From the NCBI RefSeq assembly GCF_003415675.1, contig NZ_QFZK01000002.1:248001-312000 (forward strand): DNA of 64,000 nt, written 5' to 3'. Origin of the DNA: Rhodoferax lacus (lineage in GTDB: Bacteria > Pseudomonadota > Gammaproteobacteria > Burkholderiales > Burkholderiaceae_C). How positions within the stretch are numbered: position 1 is the first letter of the stretch; every line of letters starts with the position of its first letter. Below, piece by piece: positions 9,932 to 18,334 of this stretch. The translations under genes and the position numbers were made by a program. Below the pieces are notes generated by a model. It was not told the DNA's origin and searched no databases. It worked only from the letters and a program-made list of their open reading frames with translations.

Positions 9932-10657
9932 ATGTTAATGAAAATGCAGAGCAGCATGAACCCAAACGATGCCGACGAGGGGACTCCGGTTTCCGTGAAA
10001 ATCCGGGAGCGCATCACAGCATCGCGCAAACGCTACAACGCCAACGACAACATTGCACAGTTCATCGAGCCAGGTGAATTGGAGCTGCTGCTCGACGAGG
10101 TGGAAGAAAAAATGAAGGGCGTGCTCAGCAGCCTGGTCATAGACACCGAGCGCGACCACAACACCGGCAACACGGCACGCCGCGTGGCCAAGATGTACCT
10201 CAACGAGGTGTTCAAGGGCCGCTATGTACCAGCACCCACCATCACCGAGTTTCCCAACGCAGAGCACCTCAATGAGCTGATGATTGTGGGCCCCATCACG
10301 GTGCGCAGCGCCTGTAGCCACCACTTCTGTCCTGTGATCGGCCAGATCTGGATTGGCGTCATGCCCAATGAGCACACCAATGTGATCGGTCTTTCGAAAT
10401 ATGCACGCCTGGCCGAATGGATCATGGGTCGTCCGCAAATCCAGGAAGAGGCGGTGGTGCAACTCGCTGACCTGATCCAGGAAAAAACGCAGCCTGATGG
10501 CCTGGCCATCGTCATGGAGGCCAGCCACTTCTGCATGTCCTGGCGCGGCGTCAAGGATATGGACAGCAAGATGATCAACTCCGTTATGCGCGGAGCCTTC
10601 CTCAAGAATCCGGACTTGCGCCGCGAATTTTTGTCACTGATTCCCCGGAAAGGCTGA
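9932..10657 (+). CDS. folE: GTP cyclohydrolase I
   Basis: Converts GTP to 7,8-dihydroneopterin triphosphate, the first step of folate and pterin synthesis; a decameric zinc enzyme in the cytoplasm. Visible motifs: the zinc-binding ACSHHFCPVIG segment (normally CEHH), the GLSKYARLAEW helix, the VQLADLIQEKTQPDGLAI stretch and SHFCMSWRGVKD with the second zinc cysteine. Four in-frame ATGs (9932, 9938, 9944, 9956) lie close together with no clear ribosome-binding site, so the exact start is uncertain. The gene is followed after 4 bp by a BLUF photoreceptor gene. Confidence 0.96.
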   Translation: MLMKMQSSMNPNDADEGTPVSVKIRERITASRKRYNANDNIAQFIEPGELELLLDEVEEKMKGVLSSLVIDTERDHNTGNTARRVAKMYLNEVFKGRYVPAPTITEFPNAEHLNELMIVGPITVRSACSHHFCPVIGQIWIGVMPNEHTNVIGLSKYARLAEWIMGRPQIQEEAVVQLADLIQEKTQPDGLAIVMEASHFCMSWRGVKDMDSKMINSVMRGAFLKNPDLRREFLSLIPRKG

Positions 10658-10661
10658 AGCC

Positions 10662-11084
10662 ATGTTGGTTCGTTTGTTGTATGCCAGCCGTGCCATTGAC
10701 CCTGCTTGCAGTGCCATTGAAGACATTCTTTCGCAGTCGCGCCAGTTCAATCCGGGCAGCGGCATCACAGGTATCCTGTGCTATGGCGGCGGCATTTTCC
10801 TGCAGGCCATAGAAGGCGGGCGCAATGCGGTCAGTGAGCTCTATGGCCACATCCAGAAAGACCCGCGCCACAAGGACGTGGTGCTGCTGCACTACGAAGA
10901 AATTTCCGAACGCCGTTTTGGCGGCTGGACTATGGGTCAGGTCAACATGTCCAAGGTGAACACCAGCATCCTGCTCAAGTACGCCGAGAGGCCCGAGCTG
11001 GACCCGTACGCTGTATCTGGCAAAGTGTCGCTGGCGCTGCTGGAAGAACTGATGGCCACAGCGAGCATCATCGGCCGCGCCTAG
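10662..11084 (+). CDS. BLUF-domain blue-light sensor protein
   Basis: A 140-residue protein made of a single BLUF flavin-binding domain (about 1-95) and a short C-terminal helical extension. The photocycle residues are all present: Tyr7 (LLYAS), Asn30 (QFNPGSGITG), Gln48 (GIFLQAIEG) and the Trp89/Met91 pair (FGGWTMG). Such short BLUF proteins bind FAD and signal to a partner protein or DNA-binding factor. It starts 4 bp after folE, so the two are probably cotranscribed. No output domain is fused, so the downstream partner is unknown. Confidence 0.93.
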   Translation: MLVRLLYASRAIDPACSAIEDILSQSRQFNPGSGITGILCYGGGIFLQAIEGGRNAVSELYGHIQKDPRHKDVVLLHYEEISERRFGGWTMGQVNMSKVNTSILLKYAERPELDPYAVSGKVSLALLEELMATASIIGRA

Positions 11085-11091
11085 CAAGTAA

Positions 11092-11973
11092 ATGCCCATT
11101 TCAGCCCTGGCCCTGGTGGTTCTGGCGGGGCTTATCCATGCCTTGTGGAATATCGCTGCCAAAAAGGCCAATGGCGACGTGCGTTACGCGTGTTTCATCG
11201 CGCTGTTCACGGTCCTGGTGTGGGCGCCCGTGGGACTGTACCTGGCTTGGCAGCAATTACCGCAATGGGACGTTGCCGCCTGGGCCTGTGTGGTGGCCAG
11301 CGGACTGATCCATGTGCTGTATTTCATCGTGCTGCTACGTGGTTACCGCGAGGCCGACCTCACGGTCGTCTATCCACTGGCACGCGGCTCCGGTCCCCTG
11401 ATCTCATCGCTGGTGGCTGTCGTGCTTTTTGGTGAGCATATTTCTGTCTACGGCTTTGCCGGCCTGGCCGCCGTAGTGCTGGGTGTCTTCCTGGTTGCAG
11501 GCGGGACGGGCATCTGGCACAACGCCCACAGCCCGGAGCAGCGCAGCCGCATACACCGGGGCCTGTTCTACGGCCTGCTGACCGGCTTTTGCATTGCCAG
11601 CTATACCCTGGTGGATGGGTACTCTGTCAAGGTGCTGTTGTTGTCGCCCATCCTGATGTTTTACATGGCCTGTTGCGTGCAGGCGCTGCTGCTGCTGGCG
11701 CCTGTCGTGCAGGACCGGGCCTTGGCACGGCAGCACTGGCAGCAACAGTGGAAATCGGCTCTGCTGGTGGGGGCCTTGAGTCCGGTGTCCTATGTGCTGG
11801 TGCTGTATGCCCTGCAAATCGCGCCCATCAGCCATGTGGCGCCTGCCCGCGAGGTATCCATGCTGTTTGCAGCGTTGCTGGGCGGGCACCTGCTGCGCGA
11901 GGGGGATCGCCTGGCCCGCATGATGGGGGCGGCCTGTATTGGTCTGGGCGTGGTCGCGCTGTCCCTGGGCTGA
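11092..11973 (+). CDS. EamA/DMT-superfamily transporter
   Basis: A 293-residue inner-membrane protein with about ten hydrophobic segments arranged as two EamA repeats (about 3-135 and 152-292). Recognisable features are the first-repeat end VVYPLARGSGPLISSLVAVV with a following FGEH, and the second-repeat end VAPAREVSMLFAALLGGHLL. Drug/metabolite transporters of this group usually export amino acids or metabolites; the substrate is unknown. It starts 7 bp after the BLUF gene and ends 6 bp before the DUF429 gene, so it is probably part of the same transcription unit. Confidence 0.9.
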   Translation: MPISALALVVLAGLIHALWNIAAKKANGDVRYACFIALFTVLVWAPVGLYLAWQQLPQWDVAAWACVVASGLIHVLYFIVLLRGYREADLTVVYPLARGSGPLISSLVAVVLFGEHISVYGFAGLAAVVLGVFLVAGGTGIWHNAHSPEQRSRIHRGLFYGLLTGFCIASYTLVDGYSVKVLLLSPILMFYMACCVQALLLLAPVVQDRALARQHWQQQWKSALLVGALSPVSYVLVLYALQIAPISHVAPAREVSMLFAALLGGHLLREGDRLARMMGAACIGLGVVALSLG

Positions 11974-11979
11974 GCACCG

Positions 11980-12825
11980 ATGGCAACAAGCACGCCACCG
12001 CTCCAACTGTTGGGTTGTGATTTTTCAAGCAGTCCCACGCGGCGCAAGCCCGTGCTGCTGGCTTGGGGCACCCTGTCACAGGGCAGAGTTCAACTGCAGC
12101 GCCTGGAGCGGCTGGAAACGCTGGACAACTTCGCAGCCTGCATGGCACGTGATGAAGTTTGGCTGGGAGGCTTTGACATGCCTTTTGGCCTGCCGCGTGA
12201 ATTGGTTGAAACACTGGGCTGGCCGCGCGAGTGGGAGGCCTGCATCGGCCACTATGCGGCCCTGAGCCGCTCCGAAATTCGCGACTGTTTCGCGGCCTTT
12301 TGCGATGCCCGTCCCGTGGGCGGCAAATTTGCCCATCGCGCCACGGACCGTCCCGCTGGCAGCAGCCCGTCCATGAAATGGGTGAACCCGCCTGTGGCCT
12401 ACATGCTGCATGCGGGCGTGCCGCGCCTGCTGGCTGCAGGCGTTTATGTGCCCGGGCTGCAGCCGAGGGCCAAGGCCACTGCCAAAGTGGCGCTGGAAGC
12501 CTATCCTGGCCTGTTGGCGCGTGAAGTGTTGGGGCAGCGCAGCTACAAGAGCGATGATCGCGCCAAGCAGACGCCCGAGCGCCTGATTGCACGCAAGGAT
12601 TTGCTCACCGCCCTGGAACTGGGGCAGACCCGTTTGGGCCTGCGCTTGAAGCTCAGCCACGCGCAGCACGATGCGTTGGTGGATGATGCCAGCGGCGACA
12701 GCCTGGACGCCGTGCTATGCCTGATGCAGGCTGCATGGGCCCAAACCCAGCATGTGGCAGGCGCTCCGCTGTACGGATTGCCTGCTGACATGGATACATT
12801 GGAAGGGTGGATCGTCACCGCCTGA
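11980..12825 (+). CDS. DUF429 family protein
   Basis: A 281-residue protein of the DUF429 family, which has a predicted RNase H-like fold. The N-terminal GCDFSSSPTRRKP segment, the GGFDMPFGLPRELV segment, the EAYPGLLAREVLG stretch and the C-terminal HDALVDDASGDSLDAVLCL helix carry acidic residues typical of that fold. The function is unknown; nuclease-like activity is only a fold-based guess. It ends the folE-BLUF-EamA-DUF429 run, and its stop at 12823-12825 is directly followed by a tandem repeat. Confidence 0.82.
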   Translation: MATSTPPLQLLGCDFSSSPTRRKPVLLAWGTLSQGRVQLQRLERLETLDNFAACMARDEVWLGGFDMPFGLPRELVETLGWPREWEACIGHYAALSRSEIRDCFAAFCDARPVGGKFAHRATDRPAGSSPSMKWVNPPVAYMLHAGVPRLLAAGVYVPGLQPRAKATAKVALEAYPGLLAREVLGQRSYKSDDRAKQTPERLIARKDLLTALELGQTRLGLRLKLSHAQHDALVDDASGDSLDAVLCLMQAAWAQTQHVAGAPLYGLPADMDTLEGWIVTA

Positions 12826-12826
12826 G

Positions 12827-13029
12827 GGCAGCGCAGTACACGCAGTGGCAAGCGTGGGGGCCACAACCCGGTGCTGGGCCGCCCCGAGCCGGGTTGGCCC
12901 CCTTGGGGGGCAGCGCAGCACACGCAGTGGCAAGCGTGGGGGCCACAACCCGGCGCTGGGCCGCCCCGAGCCGGGTTAGCCCCCTTGGGGGGCAGCGCAG
13001 CACACGCAGTGGCAAGCGTGGGGGCCACA
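12827..13029. repeat. 82-bp tandem repeat, about 2.5 copies
   Basis: Units begin at 12827, 12909 and 12991 (each starting GGCAGCGCAG), giving an exact 82-bp period; the third unit stops at about 13029 just before the stop codon of the minus-strand gene. Units differ by only a few bases (for example GTACACGC against GCACACGC). Each full unit can fold: GGGGGCC...ACCCGG pairs with CCGGGT...GGCCCCC across a loop of about 16 nt. The array occupies the whole gap between two convergent genes and may act as a bidirectional terminator. I recall related repeats in Comamonadaceae intergenic regions but cannot verify this here. Confidence 0.9.
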
Positions 13030-13030
13030 C

Positions 13031-13864
13031 TTAAATGCGCGGAATCACCGTTTCTTGAATCTTCTGTGCGAGCTGGGTGATCGCCAAGGATGCAGGGCAG
13101 CCTGGTGCCGTTTGCACCAGCAGTTGCCTGCGCATCACGGCCTGACGCACGGTGGGGTCGGCTGGAATGTCGCCCATATGGATCAGCTTGATCGGGCGGC
13201 CTGGTTCGGTGACGACAAAACGGTCCAGCACCTGCTGCAGTTGCACGGTGATGGCACGGCCGTCACCCAGGCGCGCCGTCTGGTTGATCACCATGCGAAT
13301 CACTTGGCGCTTTTGTTGGCCCACCAGCACTTTGATGGTGGCGTAGGCGTCGGTCAGCGACGTGGGTTCTGGTGTTGCCACTACCACCACCTCGGAAGCC
13401 AGTGACACGGCAAACAGCACCACATCCGAAATGCCGGCGCCCGTGTCCAGCAGCACGATGTCGTAGTGCGGCACCAGGCCGGTCATGATGTTCAGAAATT
13501 CGTTGCGTACCTCGGGGGTCAGGCGCGAATACTCAACCATGCCCGAGCCTGCCAGCAGCACCGAGAAGCCCCCCGGCGCCTTGATGATGGCGTCTTCGAG
13601 TTTGGCCTTGCCGGTGAACACATCGTGCAAGGTGGTCTTGGGGTACAGGTTGAGCACCACGTCCAGATTGGCCAGGCCCAGGTCGGCGTCCAGCACGAGC
13701 ACGCGCAGTCCGCGCTTGGCCAGGGCAGCAGCCAGATTGGCCGACACAAAGGTCTTGCCAACGCCGCCCTTGCCGCTGGTGACAGCGACCACTTTGCCCA
13801 GAGGCTTCAGCGGGACATCGAGCAATTTTTCAGCTTTTGCGGGTGGAATCACTTCATCAGACAT
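13031..13864 (-). CDS. MinD/FlhG-like ParA-family ATPase
   Basis: A 277-residue deviant-Walker-A ATPase. Motifs: SGKGGVGKT near residue 35 (signature lysine Walker A), LVLDADLGLANLDVVLNLYP (switch I and the MinD/FlhG NLD segment), VLLDTGAGISDVVLFA (Walker B/switch II) and VINQTARLGDG. These proteins dimerise on ATP and position cell structures. FlhG (YlxH) would be the closest functional guess, but no flagellar gene is nearby and no C-terminal amphipathic targeting helix is obvious. The ATG (13864) shares one base with the stop of the upstream diguanylate cyclase, so the two are translationally coupled. Confidence 0.85.
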   Translation of the reverse strand: MSDEVIPPAKAEKLLDVPLKPLGKVVAVTSGKGGVGKTFVSANLAAALAKRGLRVLVLDADLGLANLDVVLNLYPKTTLHDVFTGKAKLEDAIIKAPGGFSVLLAGSGMVEYSRLTPEVRNEFLNIMTGLVPHYDIVLLDTGAGISDVVLFAVSLASEVVVVATPEPTSLTDAYATIKVLVGQQKRQVIRMVINQTARLGDGRAITVQLQQVLDRFVVTEPGRPIKLIHMGDIPADPTVRQAVMRRQLLVQTAPGCPASLAITQLAQKIQETVIPRI

Positions 13865-14643
13865 CAATTAACCCTCTGCCCCGCGGCACTTGCCGTGCCA
13901 TCACCCGATTCAATCCAAGCCGGTTCGCCCAGCGCCAAATGTCCGAACAGCATGTTTTTCTCTTCGGCGCTGACAAATATTTCCTGCTGCGTATCCAGCA
14001 CCACCCGGTTGCGGCCTTCGTGCTTGGCACGGTAGAGCTGCACGTCGGCGCGCTCGGTCCACAAGGCCGCTGTGGAGCGCACCCATTCCGGAGCGTAGGC
14101 GCCACCGATGCTCACCGTAACTTGAAGCGACAGAGCCGGGTTGATGGCTATCTGCATGTTCTCGATGGTCTGGCGAATCCGCTCTGCCACCGTGATCCCA
14201 AAAAACGCGTGGCAGTTGGGCAAGACCACGGCAAATTCCTCGCCACCGTAGCGGGCCACCGTGTCCATAGGGCGCACACATTTGGCCAGGGCCTGAGCCA
14301 CGACCTGGAGCACCATGTCACCGGCTTGGTGGCCGTGGGTGTCGTTGACCTTCTTGAAGTGGTCGATGTCCACCATGAGCAGCAAGGCCGGCTCTCCTGA
14401 ACGGGCCACCATATCGGTGGTACGGTCCAGCACTGAACGGAAATGGCGGCGGTTGGAGAGTCCGGTGAGCGGGTCTTTGAGCGAGAGTTCGCACAGCCCG
14501 TCAATCACTCTTTGCAGATATTCAACCGGCGACTCCACCGCAGCGGGCAGTGCCAGACCGGAGTCACGGTCCAACAGCGCGCGGGCGTCATCTAGACGCA
14601 ATTGATCCAAGGCAACGAGGGATTCTGGTGTTGGTGATGCCAC
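13864..14643 (-). CDS. Diguanylate cyclase (GGDEF domain)
   Basis: Makes cyclic di-GMP from two GTP. The 259-residue protein has a short N-terminal helical segment (about 1-50) and one GGDEF domain (about 55-220) with LKDPLTGLSNRRHF, LLMVDIDHFKKVND, the intact active-site motif GGEEF and the allosteric inhibition site RPMD (RxxD) five residues upstream of it. No transmembrane or recognised sensor domain is visible, so it is probably cytosolic. It starts at GTG. Its stop overlaps the start of the MinD-like ATPase, an arrangement that suggests the ATPase and c-di-GMP output act in one process. Confidence 0.93.
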   Translation of the reverse strand: MASPTPESLVALDQLRLDDARALLDRDSGLALPAAVESPVEYLQRVIDGLCELSLKDPLTGLSNRRHFRSVLDRTTDMVARSGEPALLLMVDIDHFKKVNDTHGHQAGDMVLQVVAQALAKCVRPMDTVARYGGEEFAVVLPNCHAFFGITVAERIRQTIENMQIAINPALSLQVTVSIGGAYAPEWVRSTAALWTERADVQLYRAKHEGRNRVVLDTQQEIFVSAEEKNMLFGHLALGEPAWIESGDGTASAAGQRVN

Positions 14644-14731
14644 TGTTGGGGTGCTTTAAGTTCTGCGCCAAAGTCTAACAGCAGGAGTTGCACTCATGGC
14701 AACTTTATCGTGCAGAAATGCAGGCTTTGCA

Positions 14732-15490
14732 TCAGTGTGTCGGGCGGTGGCTGCATACCGGGCACGATGGATTGCGTGGCAGGCGAATTTCGTTCCACTC
14801 CATGGCGCGCCCATCCAGCATCAACAGGCGGCCATTGAGGCTGCGGCCCGTACCCACCACCAGTTTGAGTGCTTCGGCGGCCTGCATGGAGCCGATGATG
14901 CCCACCAAGGGTGCAAACACTCCCATGGTGGAGCAGCGTGCTTCTTCAAAAGTCACGTCGGGCGGGAAGGTGCAGGCATAGCAGGGTGCTTGCGCGTCGC
15001 GTGTGTCGTAGACGCTGATCTGCCCGTCAAACTGGATTGCTGCGCCCGATACCAGGGGCTTGGCATGCTGCACGCAAGCAGCATTGACCGCGTGGCGCGT
15101 CGTGAAGTTGTCACAGCAGTCCAGCACCACGTCGGCGGCTTGCACCAGCACGTCCAGTGAGTCAGCGTCCGCGCGGATGGGCAGCGCCTGCACTTCCACC
15201 AGCGGATTAAGCTCCTGCAGGGTGCGCTTGAGCGAATCCACCTTGGGGCTGCCCACAGAATCGGTGCGGTGGGCAATCTGGCGCTGCAGGTTGGTCAGGT
15301 CCACGGTGTCGTGGTCTGTCACTGTGATGTGGCCCACACCGGCACACGCCAGGTACATGGCAACCGGTGAACCCAGGCCGCCGGCACCAATCACCAGCGC
15401 CCGTGTGGCCCGTATCCGCTCCTGGCCCTCGATGCCAATTTCATCGAGCAGAATGTGGCGCGAGTAGCGTAGCAGTTCAGCGTCCTGCAT
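14732..15490 (-). CDS. moeB: MoeB/ThiF-family sulfur-carrier adenylyltransferase
   Basis: An E1-like enzyme that adenylates the C-terminal glycine of a small sulfur carrier (MoaD or ThiS). It is 252 residues, with RYSRHILLDEIGIEGQERI at the N-terminus, the ATP-binding loop VIGAGGLGSPVAMYLA, DHDTVDLTNLQRQI, zinc ligands CYAC and CPVC, and the MoeB/ThiF cysteine region ARCSTMGVFAPLVG. It lacks the C-terminal rhodanese domain of MoeZ types. MoeB and ThiF cannot be separated by sequence reading alone; a molybdoenzyme (formate dehydrogenase) elsewhere in the window fits MoeB but does not prove it. Confidence 0.88.
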   Translation of the reverse strand: MQDAELLRYSRHILLDEIGIEGQERIRATRALVIGAGGLGSPVAMYLACAGVGHITVTDHDTVDLTNLQRQIAHRTDSVGSPKVDSLKRTLQELNPLVEVQALPIRADADSLDVLVQAADVVLDCCDNFTTRHAVNAACVQHAKPLVSGAAIQFDGQISVYDTRDAQAPCYACTFPPDVTFEEARCSTMGVFAPLVGIIGSMQAAEALKLVVGTGRSLNGRLLMLDGRAMEWNEIRLPRNPSCPVCSHRPTH

Positions 15491-15507
15491 CGTGGGCCAG
15501 CCCGTGC

Positions 15508-16944
15508 CTACTCTTCTTTCTTGACTTCCTGGCGCTCCACCAGGGTTTTGCTCACCAGCACCGGCTTGCCCTTGAGCTGGTTAATGGCCTGCATCAACTG
15601 GAAGTCCTGCTCGGAGCCGTACTCGGGGGCTTTGCGCTCCGATGGGGGCTTGCGCGATTCCTCCTCCAGGCGCTTGAGCGCGTCTTCACGGGCTTTTTCG
15701 CGCTCCGGGTCTTTCTTCTCTTCGCCCTGGCCGCTGGTCAGGTGCTTGTCGTAGTCGGCCTCACGCATGCGCAGTGCGGCGTAGGGGCTGCCTTCGGCGG
15801 TGTCATCGACCATCACTTCGGGGACGATGCCCTTGGCCTGGATGGAGCGTCCGCTGGGCGTGTAGTAGCGTGAGGTGGTGATCTTCAGGCCGGTGTCTGG
15901 CCCCAGGGCGCGGAAGGTTTGCACCGAGCCTTTGCCGAAGGTCTGGCTGCCCATCAGGGTGGCACGCTTGTGGTCTTGCAGGGCACCGGCCACGATCTCG
16001 CTGGCCGAGGCCGAGCCTTCGTTCACCAGCACGACCAGTGGGACCTTCTTCAGCCCGGCGGGCAGGGTCTTGAGTGCGTCTGCCCCGGGGATGCCACGGA
16101 AATCGTCATAGGTGGCCTTGAGTACCTGCTTGCTTTCGGCGGTCTGGCCATTGGTGGAAACCACCACCGCATCATCCGGCAAAAAGGCGGCAGAAATTGC
16201 CACGGCGGCGTTCAGCAGTCCACCCGGGTCATTGCGCAGGTCCAGCACAAAGCCCTTGATCTTGGGGTCTTGCCGGTAGATCTCGTTGACCTTCTTCACG
16301 AAGTCATCCACCGTGCGTTCCTGGAACTGGTTCAGGCGTACCCAGGCGTAGCCCGGCTCGATCAGTTTGCCGCGTACCGATTGCTGCTTGATTTCTTCGC
16401 GGATGATGGTCACCGGGAAGGTGCGGTTTTCGTCCTTGCGGTAAATCGTCAGCAGCACCTTGGTGGCGGGCTCGCCGCGCATGCGCTTGACGGCTTCGTT
16501 GAGGGTCAGGCCCTTGACGGCGGTTTCATCAATTTTGGTGATCAGGTCATTGGGCTTGAGGCCGGCGCGAAAGGCGGGAGAGCCCTCGATGGGAGACACC
16601 ACCTTGACCAGCCCGTCTTCCTGCGTGATCTCGATGCCAACGCCGACAAACTTGCCGGATGTGCCTTCCCGGAATTCCTTGAAGGACTTCTTGTCAAAGT
16701 ATTGCGAGTGTGGGTCCAGCGCCGAGACCATGCCGGAGATGGCGTCGGTGATGAGCTTCTTCTCGTCCACCGGCTCTACATAATCGCTTTTGATCATGCC
16801 GAATACGGCGGCCAGCTGCTGCAGCTCTTCCAGGGGAAGCGGTGCCAGCGCGCTGCGTGCCACGGTCTGCAGGGACACGGTCGTGAGTGCGCCCGCGACT
16901 ACGCCTATTGCAATCCAGCCGGTGATTTTCAATTTTTGACCCAT
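15508..16944 (-). CDS. ctpA: C-terminal processing protease (S41 family)
   Basis: Periplasmic S41 serine protease that cleaves proteins at their C-termini. The 478-residue sequence has an N-terminal signal or anchor (about 8-28), a substrate-recognition region, a PDZ domain (about 95-175, with GVGIEITQEDGLVKVVSPI) and the S41 catalytic region with the Ser in VNEGSASASEIVAGAL and the Lys in GSQTFGKGSVQT. The C-terminal about 70 residues are rich in Lys, Glu and Arg. It is encoded 17 bp upstream of moeB on the same strand and downstream of gpmA, a common order in Burkholderiales. Confidence 0.95.
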   Translation of the reverse strand: MGQKLKITGWIAIGVVAGALTTVSLQTVARSALAPLPLEELQQLAAVFGMIKSDYVEPVDEKKLITDAISGMVSALDPHSQYFDKKSFKEFREGTSGKFVGVGIEITQEDGLVKVVSPIEGSPAFRAGLKPNDLITKIDETAVKGLTLNEAVKRMRGEPATKVLLTIYRKDENRTFPVTIIREEIKQQSVRGKLIEPGYAWVRLNQFQERTVDDFVKKVNEIYRQDPKIKGFVLDLRNDPGGLLNAAVAISAAFLPDDAVVVSTNGQTAESKQVLKATYDDFRGIPGADALKTLPAGLKKVPLVVLVNEGSASASEIVAGALQDHKRATLMGSQTFGKGSVQTFRALGPDTGLKITTSRYYTPSGRSIQAKGIVPEVMVDDTAEGSPYAALRMREADYDKHLTSGQGEEKKDPEREKAREDALKRLEEESRKPPSERKAPEYGSEQDFQLMQAINQLKGKPVLVSKTLVERQEVKKEE

Positions 16945-17044
16945 ATATGTTCCTGTCTCGTCTCAATATACACCGGCAGACGCATTCGGGCATTGATCGC
17001 CCGGTGCTGCAAAAGTGAGTAGGGTCTTTGGGCGCCGGTCCGCG

Positions 17045-17788
17045 TCAGGCCTTGCCTTGCGAGGCTACGGCCGCAGCAGCTTTGGCCGCGGCTTCGGCAT
17101 CGCCCAGGTAGTAGTTGCGGATCGGCTTGAGGTTGGCGTCCAGCTCATAGACCAGCGGAATGCCATTGGGAATGTTGACACCCACAATGGCGTCGTCGGC
17201 GATGTCGTCCAGGTATTTCACCAGGGCGCGTATGGAGTTGCCGTGGGCGGCAATCACCACGTTCTTGCCGGCACGGATCGCAGGGGCTACCGCTTCGTTC
17301 CAGAACGGCATGACGCGGGCCACGGTGTCTTTCAGGCATTCAGTCAGCGGTACCTGGTCGGGCTGCAGCTTGGCGTAGCGCAGGTCGCTTCGCTCGCAAC
17401 GCGGGTCAGTGGCTTCCAGCGCAGGCGGGGGCGTGTCGTAGCTGCGGCGCCAGACCAGCACCTGCTCTTCGCCAAATTGCTTGGCCATGTCGGCCTTGTT
17501 CAGGCCCTGCAGGGAGCCGTAATGGCGCTCGTTCAGGCGCCAGGAGTGCACCACCGGCAGCCAGGTGCGGTCCATCTCATCCAGGCAATGCCACAGGGTG
17601 CGGGTGGCGCGCTTGAGCACGCTGGTGTAGGCCAGGTCAAACTCGTAGCCCTCGGCCTTGAGCAGGCGCCCGGCATTCTTGGCCTGCTCGATGCCGGTGG
17701 CCGTCAGGTCCACATCGGTCCAGCCGGTAAAGCGGTTTTCAAGATTCCAGGTGGATTCGCCGTGGCGTACAAGAACGAGTTTGTGCAT
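17045..17788 (-). CDS. gpmA: 2,3-bisphosphoglycerate-dependent phosphoglycerate mutase
   Basis: Glycolytic enzyme interconverting 3- and 2-phosphoglycerate, 247 residues (usual about 249). The start at 17788 gives [15 protein letters not shown] with the phosphohistidine in VRHGES; further features are the [15 protein letters not shown] region, [17 protein letters not shown], and [17 protein letters not shown] with the second catalytic histidine. An upstream in-frame extension of 18 codons exists but does not match the family start. It faces the rhodanese gene across a 114-bp divergent promoter region that has an AT-rich CTAAAATG stretch. Confidence 0.95.
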   Translation of the reverse strand: MHKLVLVRHGESTWNLENRFTGWTDVDLTATGIEQAKNAGRLLKAEGYEFDLAYTSVLKRATRTLWHCLDEMDRTWLPVVHSWRLNERHYGSLQGLNKADMAKQFGEEQVLVWRRSYDTPPPALEATDPRCERSDLRYAKLQPDQVPLTECLKDTVARVMPFWNEAVAPAIRAGKNVVIAAHGNSIRALVKYLDDIADDAIVGVNIPNGIPLVYELDANLKPIRNYYLGDAEAAAKAAAAVASQGKA

Positions 17789-17902
17789 GGTGGATGGGGG
17801 ATGTTGGAGGGGCAATGGCCCGTCTTTAAAAAGTGCAGGCAACGCATTCTAAAATGGCGGGCTAATACTTTCGCAGGTGCGATGGTACGAACAAGGAACA
17901 AA

Positions 17903-18310
17903 GTGAACTTTATTGTCAATAACTGGATGTTGATTGCCATCGCCCTGGCCTCTGGCAGTCTGCTGCTGTGGCCGGTGATTCAGGGTGCGGCTACCGCAGG
18001 TCTGTCCCCGGCAGGTGCGGTATTGCTGATGAACCGCGAAAAGGCTGTGGTGGTGGATGTATCCGAAACCGGTGAATTTGCCGCAGGCCACATCGTCGGT
18101 GCCAAGAACGTGCCGCTGGGCGACCTGGAAGCCAAACTGGGCGCTGCCGTGAAGAACAAGAGCCTGCCGCTGATCCTGGTCTGCCAGACCGGCGCGCGTT
18201 CCGGCCGGGCTTTGGCCATTGCCAAAAAGCTGGGCTATGAGCAGGCGCAAAGCCTGGGCGGCGGACTCACAGCCTGGAAGGCCGCCAACCTGCCGGTCGA
18301 AAAAGCCTGA
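17903..18310 (+). CDS. Membrane-anchored rhodanese-domain protein
   Basis: A 135-residue protein with one N-terminal transmembrane segment (about 6-25) and a rhodanese domain (about 35-130). The active-site loop is CQTGARS within LVCQTGARSGRALAIAKKLG, and the ending GGGLTAWKAANLPVEK is typical. It is a candidate sulfurtransferase facing the cytoplasm or periplasm; the physiological acceptor is unknown. I chose GTG at 17903 because AAGGAA lies 5 nt upstream and homologues begin right at the membrane segment; ATG at 17882 would add seven residues. It leads the grxC-secB-gpsA run. Confidence 0.9.
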   Translation: MNFIVNNWMLIAIALASGSLLLWPVIQGAATAGLSPAGAVLLMNREKAVVVDVSETGEFAAGHIVGAKNVPLGDLEAKLGAAVKNKSLPLILVCQTGARSGRALAIAKKLGYEQAQSLGGGLTAWKAANLPVEKA

Positions 18311-18334
18311 AGCCAGCCCACCAAGGAACACCCC

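Noticed and set aside
12827-13029. Possible CRISPR array
   Set aside because: The units are tandem with identical sequence throughout and no unique spacers between them.
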